From an uncultured Chlorobiales bacterium (lineage in GTDB: Bacteria; Bacteroidota; Chlorobiia; Chlorobiales; Chlorobiaceae): 6,120 bases of DNA. The notes beneath the pieces were generated by a model. The model worked only from the letters and a program-made list of their open reading frames with translations. It searched no databases and was not told the DNA's origin. Shown here one piece after another: positions 1-5,651 of the stretch; position 1 is the stretch's first letter, and each line of letters begins with the position of its first letter. The translations under genes and the position numbers were made by a program. Where the stretch lies: assembly GCA_903901395.1 (NCBI GenBank), contig CAIUQW010000011.1, positions 1 to 6,120 on the forward strand, in the 5' to 3' direction.

Positions 1-6
1 CCTTCA

Positions 7-42
7 TCCTTTTCGTCCCTGATGTCCTTTCCGTCCTTTTTG
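7..42. repeat. Degenerate 9-bp tandem repeat (about 4 units)
   Basis: Four consecutive 9-base units begin with TCC at 7, 16, 25 and 34: tccttttcg, tccctgatg, tcctttccg and tcctttttg. The shared pattern is TCC-n-T-nnn-G, and the array probably continues beyond the left edge in less regular form. Read on the minus strand the units would encode a Lys-Asp-rich tripeptide repeat, but that frame has no start codon within the window and a stop about 60 bases upstream of the array, so I treat it as non-coding minisatellite DNA. Array length is likely to vary between strains; that is inference from the repeat form. Confidence 0.5.
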
Positions 43-136
43 CCGAACGCAACGTGCCAACCCAGACTTTCACAGGCAACCGAAATGTTTGTTACATTGA
101 ACCGTTACTTCGTCGATAAAAGCGCTTAAACAATTG

Positions 137-207
137 CCCCGGACTTTAGGCCGGGGTTTATGGATAAAACAAAATATAAAAGGGCTTTAGCCCAATTTCT
201 TATCCAT
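137..207. repeat. REP-like double hairpin reaching the start codon of the DUF2141 gene
   Basis: Two palindromes share a CTTTAG centre. The first is CCCCGG (137-142) pairing with CCGGGG (151-156). The second is GGGCTTTAGCCC (182-193). The second lies inside a longer inverted repeat: ATGGATAA (160-167) pairs with TTATCCAT (200-207), extendable outward to 157/210 with one T·G pair. Paired GC-rich palindromes in intergenic DNA resemble REP doublets, which in other bacteria are moved by Y1/RAYT transposases; no such gene is present here, so mobility is inference. The first hairpin followed by TTTA could also act as a weak terminator for transcription arriving from the left. Confidence 0.55.
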
Positions 208-634
208 GAATCCATTTGCAGACTCTCCACCCACGGATGAATTCCCGTCCGTCGAAACTGGCCGCATCGTGGTCAAGGTGCTCGACGCCCACAATTGCAT
301 CGGTGATCTTGGCATCGCGCTGTTCAACAACAAGCTTGGATTTCCCGGAGAGGTGGAATATGCTTACCGAAAAGGCGGCCTGCACGAGATAGGGGAGTCG
401 AACCGCTACGTTTTCGAGGAGGTTCCGTACGGCACCTACGCGATTTCCGTCATTCACGACGAAAGCTGCTGTGGCGAGCTGCACAAAAACTGCTTCGGTA
501 TCCCAAAGGAGGGCGTCGGCACCTCCAACAATCCACACTTTTTCCTCGGCCCGCCATCATTCGACTGCGCAAGTTTTGAATTGAAGAGCGATGAGGTCGA
601 GATTGAGATACGCCTCAAGTATTTGTGCGGGTGA
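206..634 (+). CDS. DUF2141-like protein without a signal peptide
   Basis: A 142-residue protein of unknown biochemical function that resembles the DUF2141 family. Family-like landmarks, in order: a beta-rich start (residues 21-40, ending GIALF), GFPGE at 45-49, VPYGTYAISVIHDE at 73-86, FGIPKEG at 97-103, SNN at 107-109 and GPPSF at 115-119, then a hydrophobic-charged alternating C-terminal strand. Family members are usually exported through an N-terminal signal peptide. Here the first 20 residues are polar and acidic with two prolines, and an in-frame TAG (188-190) lies just upstream with no alternative start. No Shine-Dalgarno sequence precedes ATG 206, and that ATG sits in the 3' arm of an inverted repeat. 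Six cysteines (31, 88, 89, 96, 121, 141) are unusual; the 88-96 stretch lies where relatives tend to carry an Asn/Gly/Asp-rich loop. The gene may have lost its export signal by rearrangement, or may be a decaying copy. Confidence 0.7.
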   Translation: MNPFADSPPTDEFPSVETGRIVVKVLDAHNCIGDLGIALFNNKLGFPGEVEYAYRKGGLHEIGESNRYVFEEVPYGTYAISVIHDESCCGELHKNCFGIPKEGVGTSNNPHFFLGPPSFDCASFELKSDEVEIEIRLKYLCG

Positions 635-814
635 AGGACGAATTCAACAGTGTTTTGTGAGATAGCTGTATTGGTAACTATTCTTAGTATTCCAAAATAA
701 TATAATCATAAGAACGCTTTACAAGATGAAGGAAAATATCGAATTTAAAAATGAAAACTCATAGTCTATCCGGTATTATATCGTGATGATTATATGCATT
801 TTCTATCCAATATT
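635..814. other. AT-rich intergenic gap between convergent genes
   Basis: These 180 bases separate the plus-strand DUF2141-like gene from the 3' end of the minus-strand restriction gene. No credible ORF, tRNA or GC-rich terminator hairpin is visible. The only structure is a 10-bp inverted repeat, ATATAATCAT (700-709) with ATGATTATAT (786-795), 76 bases apart. It is so AT-rich that it may be chance. Confidence 0.5.
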
Positions 815-2650
815 TCAAATCTCATCTATCTCGCCCATAATTCTCTCCGTCTCCACCAGTGCAACAATAATTTGCTGATAATGTTTCACGTCGTCGTAGT
901 TGAGCGTTCGACCTTTTCTATCTTTTAGCCATTTTTGGGCGGGTTGGTATCCGCCGATGTAGAATTCCCAGGCTGATTGCGGGACGCCGTCGAAATATTG
1001 CGTTGCGTTGATCCAGACTTTGCCGTCCTGATAGTGAACTTTGTCAACGAGGTTGTCTCCGGCGATTGGGTAAGTTGTGCTTGCGCGGTCAAGCTGCGGG
1101 CTTTCGAGCAGATGGAGTTGCCGCAACTCGCCGCCGAGTTTGACGAGCTTCCAGAATGCGGCTTCGTCGGTTGGATACGGTATCCGCGGGAAGTCGATCT
1201 TCAGAAACTCCTGATATTTTTGCCGATACGAAGGGGAGTGCAGCACGGCGTAGATGTAGTCGAGCAAATCAATCGGCGCGAACGTGCCGGGAGTTTCCTC
1301 TTTTTCCGGCGTGAAAGTCAGCCCAAGCCCTGTGGCGATTTGATCGACAATATTCAGGTTCAGATTTAGGATTTTTTTTGAATCAATATCAATCGAAAAA
1401 TCAGTATAAGAATAGAGCGGAAACATATATGATCCTATCGTTGATTCACCACATTTTAACTCTGAAAAGTATTTGCTTATTAAAAAATGAGACACATTTT
1501 CAGCTCTTGTATTCTTAGCGATGATCAAAACATAATTATTTTTATTTAGGTATTTTGATACAAATGCTTTTCTGCTTCTTGTCAAGAAATTATCAGAATA
1601 GTAAATGTATCGATCATCAAAAGGACGAAATAATGTTCTGTAAATTAATTTTGTTTCAAAATTGACTTTTTCTATTGATTTGATTTTTTTTACAAGCGAA
1701 TCCTTTATGCCGTATTTATTTGTAAGCATATTTAGATTATCACTTTCTAGAAAATCTACTATCTTTGTTTTTACATCATGTGCACTAAAGCCAATTACAA
1801 GTTTATCGCATGATGAGTAGTATCCTGTTGACTTCGCCAAGAAAAGATCAGACAATAAAAAACCTTTTTTATATACTTTCTGTTTATCTTCATCAATCCG
1901 ATTTTTGAACAAATAATAAGGAGCAATAGTTATTATTTTTTCAAACTCGATTCTGGTTAAAGCGTTAGACCACAGCCAATCATACTTAAATTCACGGCTG
2001 CCATATATATCTACATTGTATACCTCAGCCATGCCAATTGCTTCAGTACTTTTAATTCCAATTATAATAGAGACACCTTGCTTTATATCGAAAACGTTTT
2101 CATCTCTATTTTTATTTATACTCTGCTCTTCAAAATTACTATTCCCATGAAGATCAATAATAAATATTTTATTAAAAGACTTGAGTAGTGAATATCTCAT
2201 CCCTCGAAAAGTGGTATTAATCAAATAGCCGTTATTCGTTATAAAACCAAGTATCCCATATTTAGTTTTATGTAGTAGTTCTTGACTATATCTTATGAAT
2301 TTAACGTAATCATCATTCAGCCACTTTGAATTGCGCTCCCTCAATTTTTCGCCAGTGGGTTCTTTTTTATAATCCTTTAACAATCCATATATCCAATCGT
2401 TTTTATTTAATGAATGCTTGCTGTACGGCGGATTGCCGAGCACCACCATCACCGGCGTATCGCGTTTGATATAATTCGCCTCGCTCGCTTCCTCGGATAA
2501 CCATCGCGTAAAAAGCGTTCCCGTATCGGGATGAAACTCTTCGAGGGAATTGGTCAGAAACACCCGAAAACGCTTGTCCCGCGCGGGTTTGTAGCCGGTT
2601 TCGGCCAGCAGCATGTCGAGCTTCAGGTGCGCCATCGCATACGACGCCAT
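815..2650 (-). CDS. C-terminal part of the split R-M enzyme: NPPY methyltransferase half and target recognition domain
   Basis: A 611-residue downstream fragment. It opens with MASYAMAHLKLDMLL, a conserved stretch of N6-adenine methyltransferases of type I/IIG/ISP. NPPY, the catalytic motif IV, is at residues 73-76. Residues 77-430 carry the rest of the methyltransferase and the likely DNA recognition region, including FRPFDDRYIYY at 341-351, a hallmark of this family. The C-terminus (about 565-610, from IGGYQPAQKWLKDRKGR) matches the type ISP specificity-domain C-terminus in style. Motif I (S-adenosylmethionine binding) is absent because it lies before the stop at 2705. The Met at 2648-2650 is simply the first one after that stop; only a weak GAG lies upstream, so independent translation by restart is possible but unproven. 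Base composition changes sharply inside the gene: about 57% GC at 1141-1200, but 23-25% in sampled lines at 1681-1740 and 1861-1920. Confidence 0.8.
   Translation of the reverse strand: MASYAMAHLKLDMLLAETGYKPARDKRFRVFLTNSLEEFHPDTGTLFTRWLSEEASEANYIKRDTPVMVVLGNPPYSKHSLNKNDWIYGLLKDYKKEPTGEKLRERNSKWLNDDYVKFIRYSQELLHKTKYGILGFITNNGYLINTTFRGMRYSLLKSFNKIFIIDLHGNSNFEEQSINKNRDENVFDIKQGVSIIIGIKSTEAIGMAEVYNVDIYGSREFKYDWLWSNALTRIEFEKIITIAPYYLFKNRIDEDKQKVYKKGFLLSDLFLAKSTGYYSSCDKLVIGFSAHDVKTKIVDFLESDNLNMLTNKYGIKDSLVKKIKSIEKVNFETKLIYRTLFRPFDDRYIYYSDNFLTRSRKAFVSKYLNKNNYVLIIAKNTRAENVSHFLISKYFSELKCGESTIGSYMFPLYSYTDFSIDIDSKKILNLNLNIVDQIATGLGLTFTPEKEETPGTFAPIDLLDYIYAVLHSPSYRQKYQEFLKIDFPRIPYPTDEAAFWKLVKLGGELRQLHLLESPQLDRASTTYPIAGDNLVDKVHYQDGKVWINATQYFDGVPQSAWEFYIGGYQPAQKWLKDRKGRTLNYDDVKHYQQIIVALVETERIMGEIDEI
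1370..2412. other. AT-rich specificity segment inside the R-M gene (probable recombined TRD)
   Basis: Composition drops abruptly just after the NPPY codons (around 2412) and recovers around 1370, before the codons for NIVDQIATGLGLTF. Counted by eye, lines inside are 23-25% GC (1861-1920, 1681-1740), while flanking lines of the same gene are about 57% (1141-1200) and 68% (3421-3480). The segment encodes residues of about 77-430 of the downstream fragment, the part expected to read the DNA target. The reading frame stays open across both borders. Exchange of recognition regions between restriction enzymes is well known; its occurrence here is inferred from composition alone. An alternative is that AT-rich codon use was simply retained in the fast-evolving part of a gene whose core has ameliorated. 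Confidence 0.6.
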
Positions 2651-2704
2651 CAGAATCTCGAAACCATTCAGCCGTGGAATCAGATGGTTTTCGACGTAAT
2701 CACT

Positions 2705-2707
2705 TCA
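2705..2707 (-). other. Premature in-frame TGA stop in the R-M gene
   Basis: The codon order on the minus strand is GAG-GGA-ATC-TGA-AGT-GAT-TAC, encoding E-G-I-stop-S-D-Y. The reading frame before and after is identical, and both sides align with one continuous enzyme of this family. The stop falls where a Trp is common, so G to A at the third base is the likely event. No compact stem-loop directly follows that would suggest selenocysteine insertion. Confidence 0.8.
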
Positions 2708-3955
2708 GATTCCCTCCTGCCCCTCGAACCCCTTGTGAATATGCTTGACGATTTCGGCCAGAAAGGTGCCGGTGCCAGCCGCCGGGTCGAGGATTTGCAC
2801 CTTCTGAACTTCCTGTTTTTCCATGACATAGCCATCTTTATAGCGCTTGTCGTGGGTCGGCTTTTTGATCTCGACCGTCGTTTTGCTCGTATCCGCCAAA
2901 CCGTTGCGCAGGCCGAATTCCGACTTCAGAATCTCATCGACCGCCCGCACGATGAAGTTCACCACCGGTTCCGGCGTGTACCAGACGCCGCGACTTTTGC
3001 GTAACGCGGGGTCGTATTCGGCCAGAAAAGTCTCGTAAAAATGGATGATCGGGTCATGCTGCTGCGTGGCTTTGCCGAAATCCTTGAGTAGCGCCTTGAC
3101 GTCGGTCGCCTTGAAAAGATCGGCCAGCGAATCCACGACCCACGCGATCCGGTCATCGAGGTCGTAACCCGCGATGCCCTGAAAGAGTCGCCGCAGGAAA
3201 GGATTGCTCTTCGGAATCAGCTCGGCGGCCTCTTTGCGGTTGAAATCTTCGAGCGTCGGATCGTGCAGTCGTGCCGCGAACATGCCGTACGCAATCGTCT
3301 GGGCGTAAATATCCGCGAACTGGCGCGGGGTGATGTCGTGGATGAGCACCTTTCGGAACGCGCTGAGCTGGTCTTTCAGCGTGTCGTTGGCCTCGGCCAC
3401 GCGGTCGCCCGGCTCGCGCTCGTCGGCAGCCAGCGCCTGATCGATGATCGAGGCCAGCAGCCGCGCCTTCGACGCCATCATCTTCGCGAGCTTCGAGGCC
3501 GACCGGATCGTCTGCCCCTCGTAACGCCCAAAGTCGCGGATCAGCTCCGCGAAAGCCTCGACGTTCTCGGCCCGCGCGACCACCTTACCGTTGCGAATCT
3601 CCGCCAGCGAGAGCGTCGCCGCGTGCTCGCCGTCGCGGAAGAGGCGAAATTCGAGGTAATCGGTGATGATCAGGTTACGCAGCGAAGTACGGTAGCGCTC
3701 GAACTGCTCGCGAAACTGCCGCCCATCGAGCGGCTTGCCAATATCCTTCGCCTCAATGTAGCCAACCGGCACGGCTTTGCGGGTGAGGATGAAATCCGGA
3801 GCGCCGCAATCGATCCGCTGCGGCTCGTTGGTCACCTCCACGCCCGGCAAAAGCTCCGCCAGCAACCCCTGAAGCAGCGGGCGATAACTGTGCTCGGTGG
3901 AAAGCCCGGTGCGAAACTGCCTGTCGAGCGCCTCGACATACTCCAGAATCATCAT
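2705..3955 (-). CDS. N-terminal part of the split R-M enzyme: PD-(D/E)XK nuclease, linker and methyltransferase motif I
   Basis: A 416-residue upstream fragment. Residues 1-110 form a PD-(D/E)XK-type nuclease: APDF with Asp54, then GYIEAKD with Glu68 and Lys70, the expected D...E-x-K arrangement for Mg-dependent cleavage. Residues 130-320 are a helix-rich linker. GVWYTPEPVVNFIVRAVDEI (323-342) is the usual lead-in to N6-adenine methyltransferases, and DPAAGTGTF (390-398) is motif I, which binds S-adenosylmethionine. The chain then ends at TGA, before NPPY. The start is ATG at 3953-3955 or the adjacent ATG at 3950-3952; the frame has a stop at 3986-3988 with no other standard start between, and no clear Shine-Dalgarno sequence. 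A nuclease made without a working methyltransferase could be harmful unless cleavage depends on the missing recognition domain, so this fragment may be inactive. The fragment is GC-rich (about 68% at 3421-3480). Confidence 0.82.
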   Translation of the reverse strand: MMILEYVEALDRQFRTGLSTEHSYRPLLQGLLAELLPGVEVTNEPQRIDCGAPDFILTRKAVPVGYIEAKDIGKPLDGRQFREQFERYRTSLRNLIITDYLEFRLFRDGEHAATLSLAEIRNGKVVARAENVEAFAELIRDFGRYEGQTIRSASKLAKMMASKARLLASIIDQALAADEREPGDRVAEANDTLKDQLSAFRKVLIHDITPRQFADIYAQTIAYGMFAARLHDPTLEDFNRKEAAELIPKSNPFLRRLFQGIAGYDLDDRIAWVVDSLADLFKATDVKALLKDFGKATQQHDPIIHFYETFLAEYDPALRKSRGVWYTPEPVVNFIVRAVDEILKSEFGLRNGLADTSKTTVEIKKPTHDKRYKDGYVMEKQEVQKVQILDPAAGTGTFLAEIVKHIHKGFEGQEGI

Positions 3956-4079
3956 ATCGTCACATCGGATAGTTAGCGTGATGGGTCAAGCGGACTACGG
4001 GAAATGTACGGATTGTTTCGGCGAGAAGCGAAAGTGCCGAGAATTTTGTGGATTTGGCGAATATTTTTATCAGTGGATA
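3956..4079. other. Intergenic region upstream of the R-M gene
   Basis: This 124-base spacer separates two minus-strand genes and should hold the promoter of the R-M gene unless that gene is read through from the membrane-protein gene. A hairpin is visible: TTTCGGC (4016-4022) with GCCGAGA (4036-4042, one T·G pair), followed on the plus strand by ATTTTG. On the minus strand no T-run follows it, so a terminator role for the membrane-protein gene is doubtful. I see no convincing -35/-10 pair and no controller-protein operator. Confidence 0.35.
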
Positions 4080-4475
4080 TTAATTCTTAGCGCGTTTAAT
4101 CCCGTACTTTGTCAACAAAAATATAATCACTGAATAGCAAACAAGAACAACCGTCATATAATATACGTTTACTATAAACAGCACAGGGTATGTGGCGATA
4201 GTCAAAAGAAATAATAATATCAATACTTTATCCTTCCAGAAATACAATGAAAGGAGATATCCAATTGCGATAGCGACAAGTAATGGAATGCCAAAAGGGA
4301 AGAAAACTCCAAAACCGAGAATGCCAGCCACTCCACTTGGGTTTTTTTCCGGCCATGCATTTGTTAATTCTGGTGTGACAATGATAACCGTGTAGGCGGC
4401 AACTATTCCAAGAAAACGATAACAATTATATGCAAGCCGATGAAGCTTTTCTTTTTTCTCTCTTGAAATCGACAT
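4080..4475 (-). CDS. Hypothetical four-helix membrane protein
   Basis: A 131-residue protein I do not recognise. It starts with a short basic segment (SREKKEKLHR), which should stay in the cytoplasm. Four hydrophobic stretches follow, at about residues 18-34, 53-78, 83-102 and 104-122, then a basic tail (KYGIKRAKN). The loop after the first helix (ELTNAWPEKNPSG) is the only polar region of any size. No catalytic or metal-binding motif is visible. The start ATG (4473-4475) has no clear Shine-Dalgarno sequence, so the exact start is uncertain. It lies 124 bases upstream of the restriction gene on the same strand and could share a transcript, but nothing in the sequence ties it to restriction. 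A sampled line (4141-4200) is about 37% GC, well below the 5' half of the neighbouring R-M gene. Confidence 0.6.
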   Translation of the reverse strand: MSISREKKEKLHRLAYNCYRFLGIVAAYTVIIVTPELTNAWPEKNPSGVAGILGFGVFFPFGIPLLVAIAIGYLLSLYFWKDKVLILLFLLTIATYPVLFIVNVYYMTVVLVCYSVIIFLLTKYGIKRAKN

Positions 4476-4733
4476 ATAAATAGTTTGATTATTTTGTTTA
4501 ATAAAAAATCTTTATATCTATAAATCAAAAAAGCATTTATTAATTAGAATTATGGGTTGAGTAAACAGCTCAATTGCTGATCGCAAGACTACGGATAAAA
4601 TATGAAATGTTTATCAAAAGATGAGCTGCCTGCGCTAAAAAATTACTCGCTTGCGTCAAATCGGCTTGCGACTATTTGCTGGGCATTGTACATTAGTGGC
4701 GCTATTTACAATCAGTTACACCGTAGTACCATC
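4476..4733. promoter_or_regulatory. Divergent intergenic region, probable promoters for both flanking genes
   Basis: This 258-base region lies between two genes transcribed away from each other, so it must carry promoters for both. The part next to the membrane-protein gene (4480-4550) is very AT-rich; a TATAAA on the minus strand (4511-4516) is a possible -10 element, without a good -35 partner. A small hairpin, TTGAG (4557-4561) with CTCAA (4569-4573), lies near the middle. The plus-strand frame of the nuclease gene is open from ATG 4602, but those 44 codons look non-coding. No operator or riboswitch is recognisable. Confidence 0.4.
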
Positions 4734-5276
4734 ATGAAGAAGTTATTCTCCGCGACTCTGCTTTGCTCCGCTCTGCTGTCGTTTTCACCTGCTCACGCCT
4801 CCGCAACTCCCGTCAAATCCACCGGCACGGTCGATGTCTATTTCTCGCCCCGTGGTGGCTGCACGGAAGCTGTCGTTCGGGAGATCGATGGCTCGAGGCG
4901 GGAAATTCTCATCCAGGCATATTCGTTCACCTCGACGCCAATCGCGCAGGCAATTGTGAACGCCAGCAAACGCGGCGTGAAAGTTTTGGCAGTTGTGGAC
5001 AAGAGCCAGCGTGGCGAGAGGTACACGGAAGCAGACTTCCTTGCCCATATGCGCATTCCGACCCTCGTCGATGACAAGCACGCCATCGCGCATAACAAAA
5101 TCATCATCATCGACCGGTCAACCTTGATCACCGGATCGTTCAATTTCACCAAATCCGCCGAAGAGAAAAATGCCGAGAACCTTCTCGTCATCAAGGGAAA
5201 TCAGGCTCTTGTGAATCGATATATCCAGAATTTCGAGCTGCACCGGGCGCACTCCGTCAGGTATGGCGGGAAGTGA
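4734..5276 (+). CDS. Secreted Nuc-like endonuclease, phospholipase D superfamily
   Basis: A 180-residue protein with a clear signal peptide: MKK, hydrophobic core LFSATLLCSALLSF, then SPAHASA with likely cleavage after AHA (residue 22). The mature part is a single-HKD phospholipase D fold as in the plasmid endonuclease Nuc: VDVYFSPRGGC (33-43), ILIQAYSFTS (58-67), then the catalytic H-x-K-x4-D (His120, Lys122, Asp127) followed by GSFNFTKSAEEKNAEN (134-149). Single-HKD enzymes dimerise to build one active site and cleave phosphodiester bonds, usually of DNA or RNA without metal and with little sequence preference. Expected location is periplasmic or secreted, which keeps it from the cell's own DNA; likely roles are nucleic-acid scavenging or degrading incoming DNA. 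The length matches Nuc. I chose ATG 4734 rather than ATG 4602 because the signal peptide begins there; the extra 44 residues would bury it. No strong Shine-Dalgarno sequence is visible. Confidence 0.85.
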   Translation: MKKLFSATLLCSALLSFSPAHASATPVKSTGTVDVYFSPRGGCTEAVVREIDGSRREILIQAYSFTSTPIAQAIVNASKRGVKVLAVVDKSQRGERYTEADFLAHMRIPTLVDDKHAIAHNKIIIIDRSTLITGSFNFTKSAEEKNAENLLVIKGNQALVNRYIQNFELHRAHSVRYGGK

Positions 5277-5300
5277 AAAGTCGTGGTTGAAAAACGACTC

Positions 5301-5360
5301 AACAGCCGCGCAGTCGTCTCGATGCTTTTCGGAAAGCCTGGAGATGTTGGCGCGGCTGTT
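5301..5360. terminator. 60-base imperfect hairpin between convergent genes, probable two-way terminator
   Basis: The arms are 5301-5328 and 5333-5360 around a TCGG loop. Of 28 positions, 22 are Watson-Crick pairs and two more are G·U in the plus-strand RNA. The outer 11 bp (AACAGCCGCGC / GCGCGGCTGTT) are perfect, and the tip GCTTT-TCGG-AAAGC is also perfect. It starts 25 bases after the nuclease stop codon and ends 4 bases before the SHOCT gene's stop. On the minus strand a TTTTT run (5290-5294) follows within a few bases; on the plus strand only TCATTCATT follows. A second small hairpin, AGTCGT (5279-5284) with ACGACT (5294-5299), precedes it. Confidence 0.6.
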
Positions 5361-5364
5361 TCAT

Positions 5365-5562
5365 TCATTGCTCAATATCCTTTTTCTTCTCCTCGAACTC
5401 TTCCTTTTCGATTTCGCCTTTTGCGTATCGCTTTTTGAGAATATCGAGAGCGCTTTCAGGTTCGTTCCGACCAATCCAGTTCAGCGGTGATCCATTCTGG
5501 CGGTAATACTTGCTGTACAGAACAGCGATCACTATAAAAAGGATCAACAGAATCAGCATCAT
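5365..5562 (-). CDS. Small SHOCT-domain membrane protein (65 aa)
   Basis: The first 16-18 residues (MMLILLILFIVIAVLYS) form one membrane helix. A short linker (KYYRQNGSPLNWIGRNEPES) follows, and residues 38-64 are a SHOCT domain: ALDILKKRYAKGEIEKEEFE plus a charged helical tail. SHOCT is a short two-helix C-terminal domain, often attached to membrane segments and of unclear function, perhaps oligomerisation. The start is supported by an AGGAGA Shine-Dalgarno sequence 6 bases upstream of ATG 5562; the second codon is also ATG. Its paralogue lies 89 bases upstream on the same strand, so the two are probably co-transcribed. The molecular role cannot be deduced from the sequence. Confidence 0.85.
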   Translation of the reverse strand: MMLILLILFIVIAVLYSKYYRQNGSPLNWIGRNEPESALDILKKRYAKGEIEKEEFEEKKKDIEQ

Positions 5563-5568
5563 AGCATA

Positions 5569-5574
5569 TCTCCT
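5569..5574 (-). promoter_or_regulatory. Ribosome binding site of the 65-aa SHOCT gene
   Basis: AGGAGA on the minus strand, with 6 bases between it and ATG 5562. It is the best Shine-Dalgarno match in the window and fixes the start. An ATG at 5565-5567 is closer but out of frame. Confidence 0.7.
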
Positions 5575-5651
5575 TTTTATTCATCATATCATTTCGGAAT
5601 CCTGCATGAATATCATATCGCAGATGCATGCAGTCCATCTGAATATTTCGG

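Larger units (their letters stand above)
815..3955 (-). pseudogene. Type IIG / type ISP-like restriction-modification gene interrupted by an in-frame TGA
   Basis: Both minus-strand ORFs are parts of one gene. Reading through the TGA at 2705-2707 in the same frame gives 18 sense codons (SDYVENHLIPRLNGFEIL) and then the Met of the downstream ORF, with no frameshift. The joined chain is about 1046 codons: nuclease, helical linker, methyltransferase motif I, NPPY motif, target recognition domain and a type ISP-like C-terminal segment. Single-chain enzymes of this family often have Trp just before this conserved stretch, and TGG to TGA is a single-base change, so the simplest reading is a nonsense mutation. 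There is no RecA-like helicase domain, unlike full-length type ISP enzymes such as LlaGI. Whether the two pieces still work together is unknown; motif I and NPPY, both needed for methylation, are now on separate polypeptides. Confidence 0.8.

Noticed and set aside
700..795. 10-bp inverted repeat ATATAATCAT / ATGATTATAT in the AT-rich gap
   Set aside because: The arms are pure low-complexity AT-rich DNA 76 bases apart, with no flanking duplications or gene between them; chance is likely.
977..1369. Plus-strand frame opposite the 3' part of the R-M gene
   Set aside because: It lies entirely within the supported minus-strand coding region and shows no recognisable domain or ribosome binding site.
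2705..2707. TGA read as selenocysteine or as a reassigned sense codon
   Set aside because: Trp is encoded by TGG and other genes in the window (the DUF2141-like and nuclease genes) terminate at TGA, so the code is standard. No compact SECIS-like hairpin follows, and relatives are expected to have Trp, not Cys, at this site.
3263..3976. Long plus-strand open frame (237 codons) opposite the R-M gene
   Set aside because: It is antisense to a well-supported nuclease-methyltransferase gene, and its translation is Arg/Leu-rich without family features, as expected from the GC-rich complementary strand.
3981..4133. Plus-strand 50-codon frame with C-x2-C-x6-C-x3-C, possibly a small zinc protein
   Set aside because: There is no ribosome binding site, the frame overlaps the 3' end of the membrane-protein gene, and after the cysteines it turns into sequence without character. 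Most likely chance.
4602..4733. 44-residue N-terminal extension of the nuclease
   Set aside because: The frame is open, but using ATG 4602 would place a typical signal peptide in the middle of the protein. The extension has no domain features, and the region must hold the promoter.
5602..5633. CTGCATG ... CATGCAG inverted repeat between the SHOCT genes
   Set aside because: It is short, with a 18-base loop and no T-run, so it does not resemble a terminator or a known operator.
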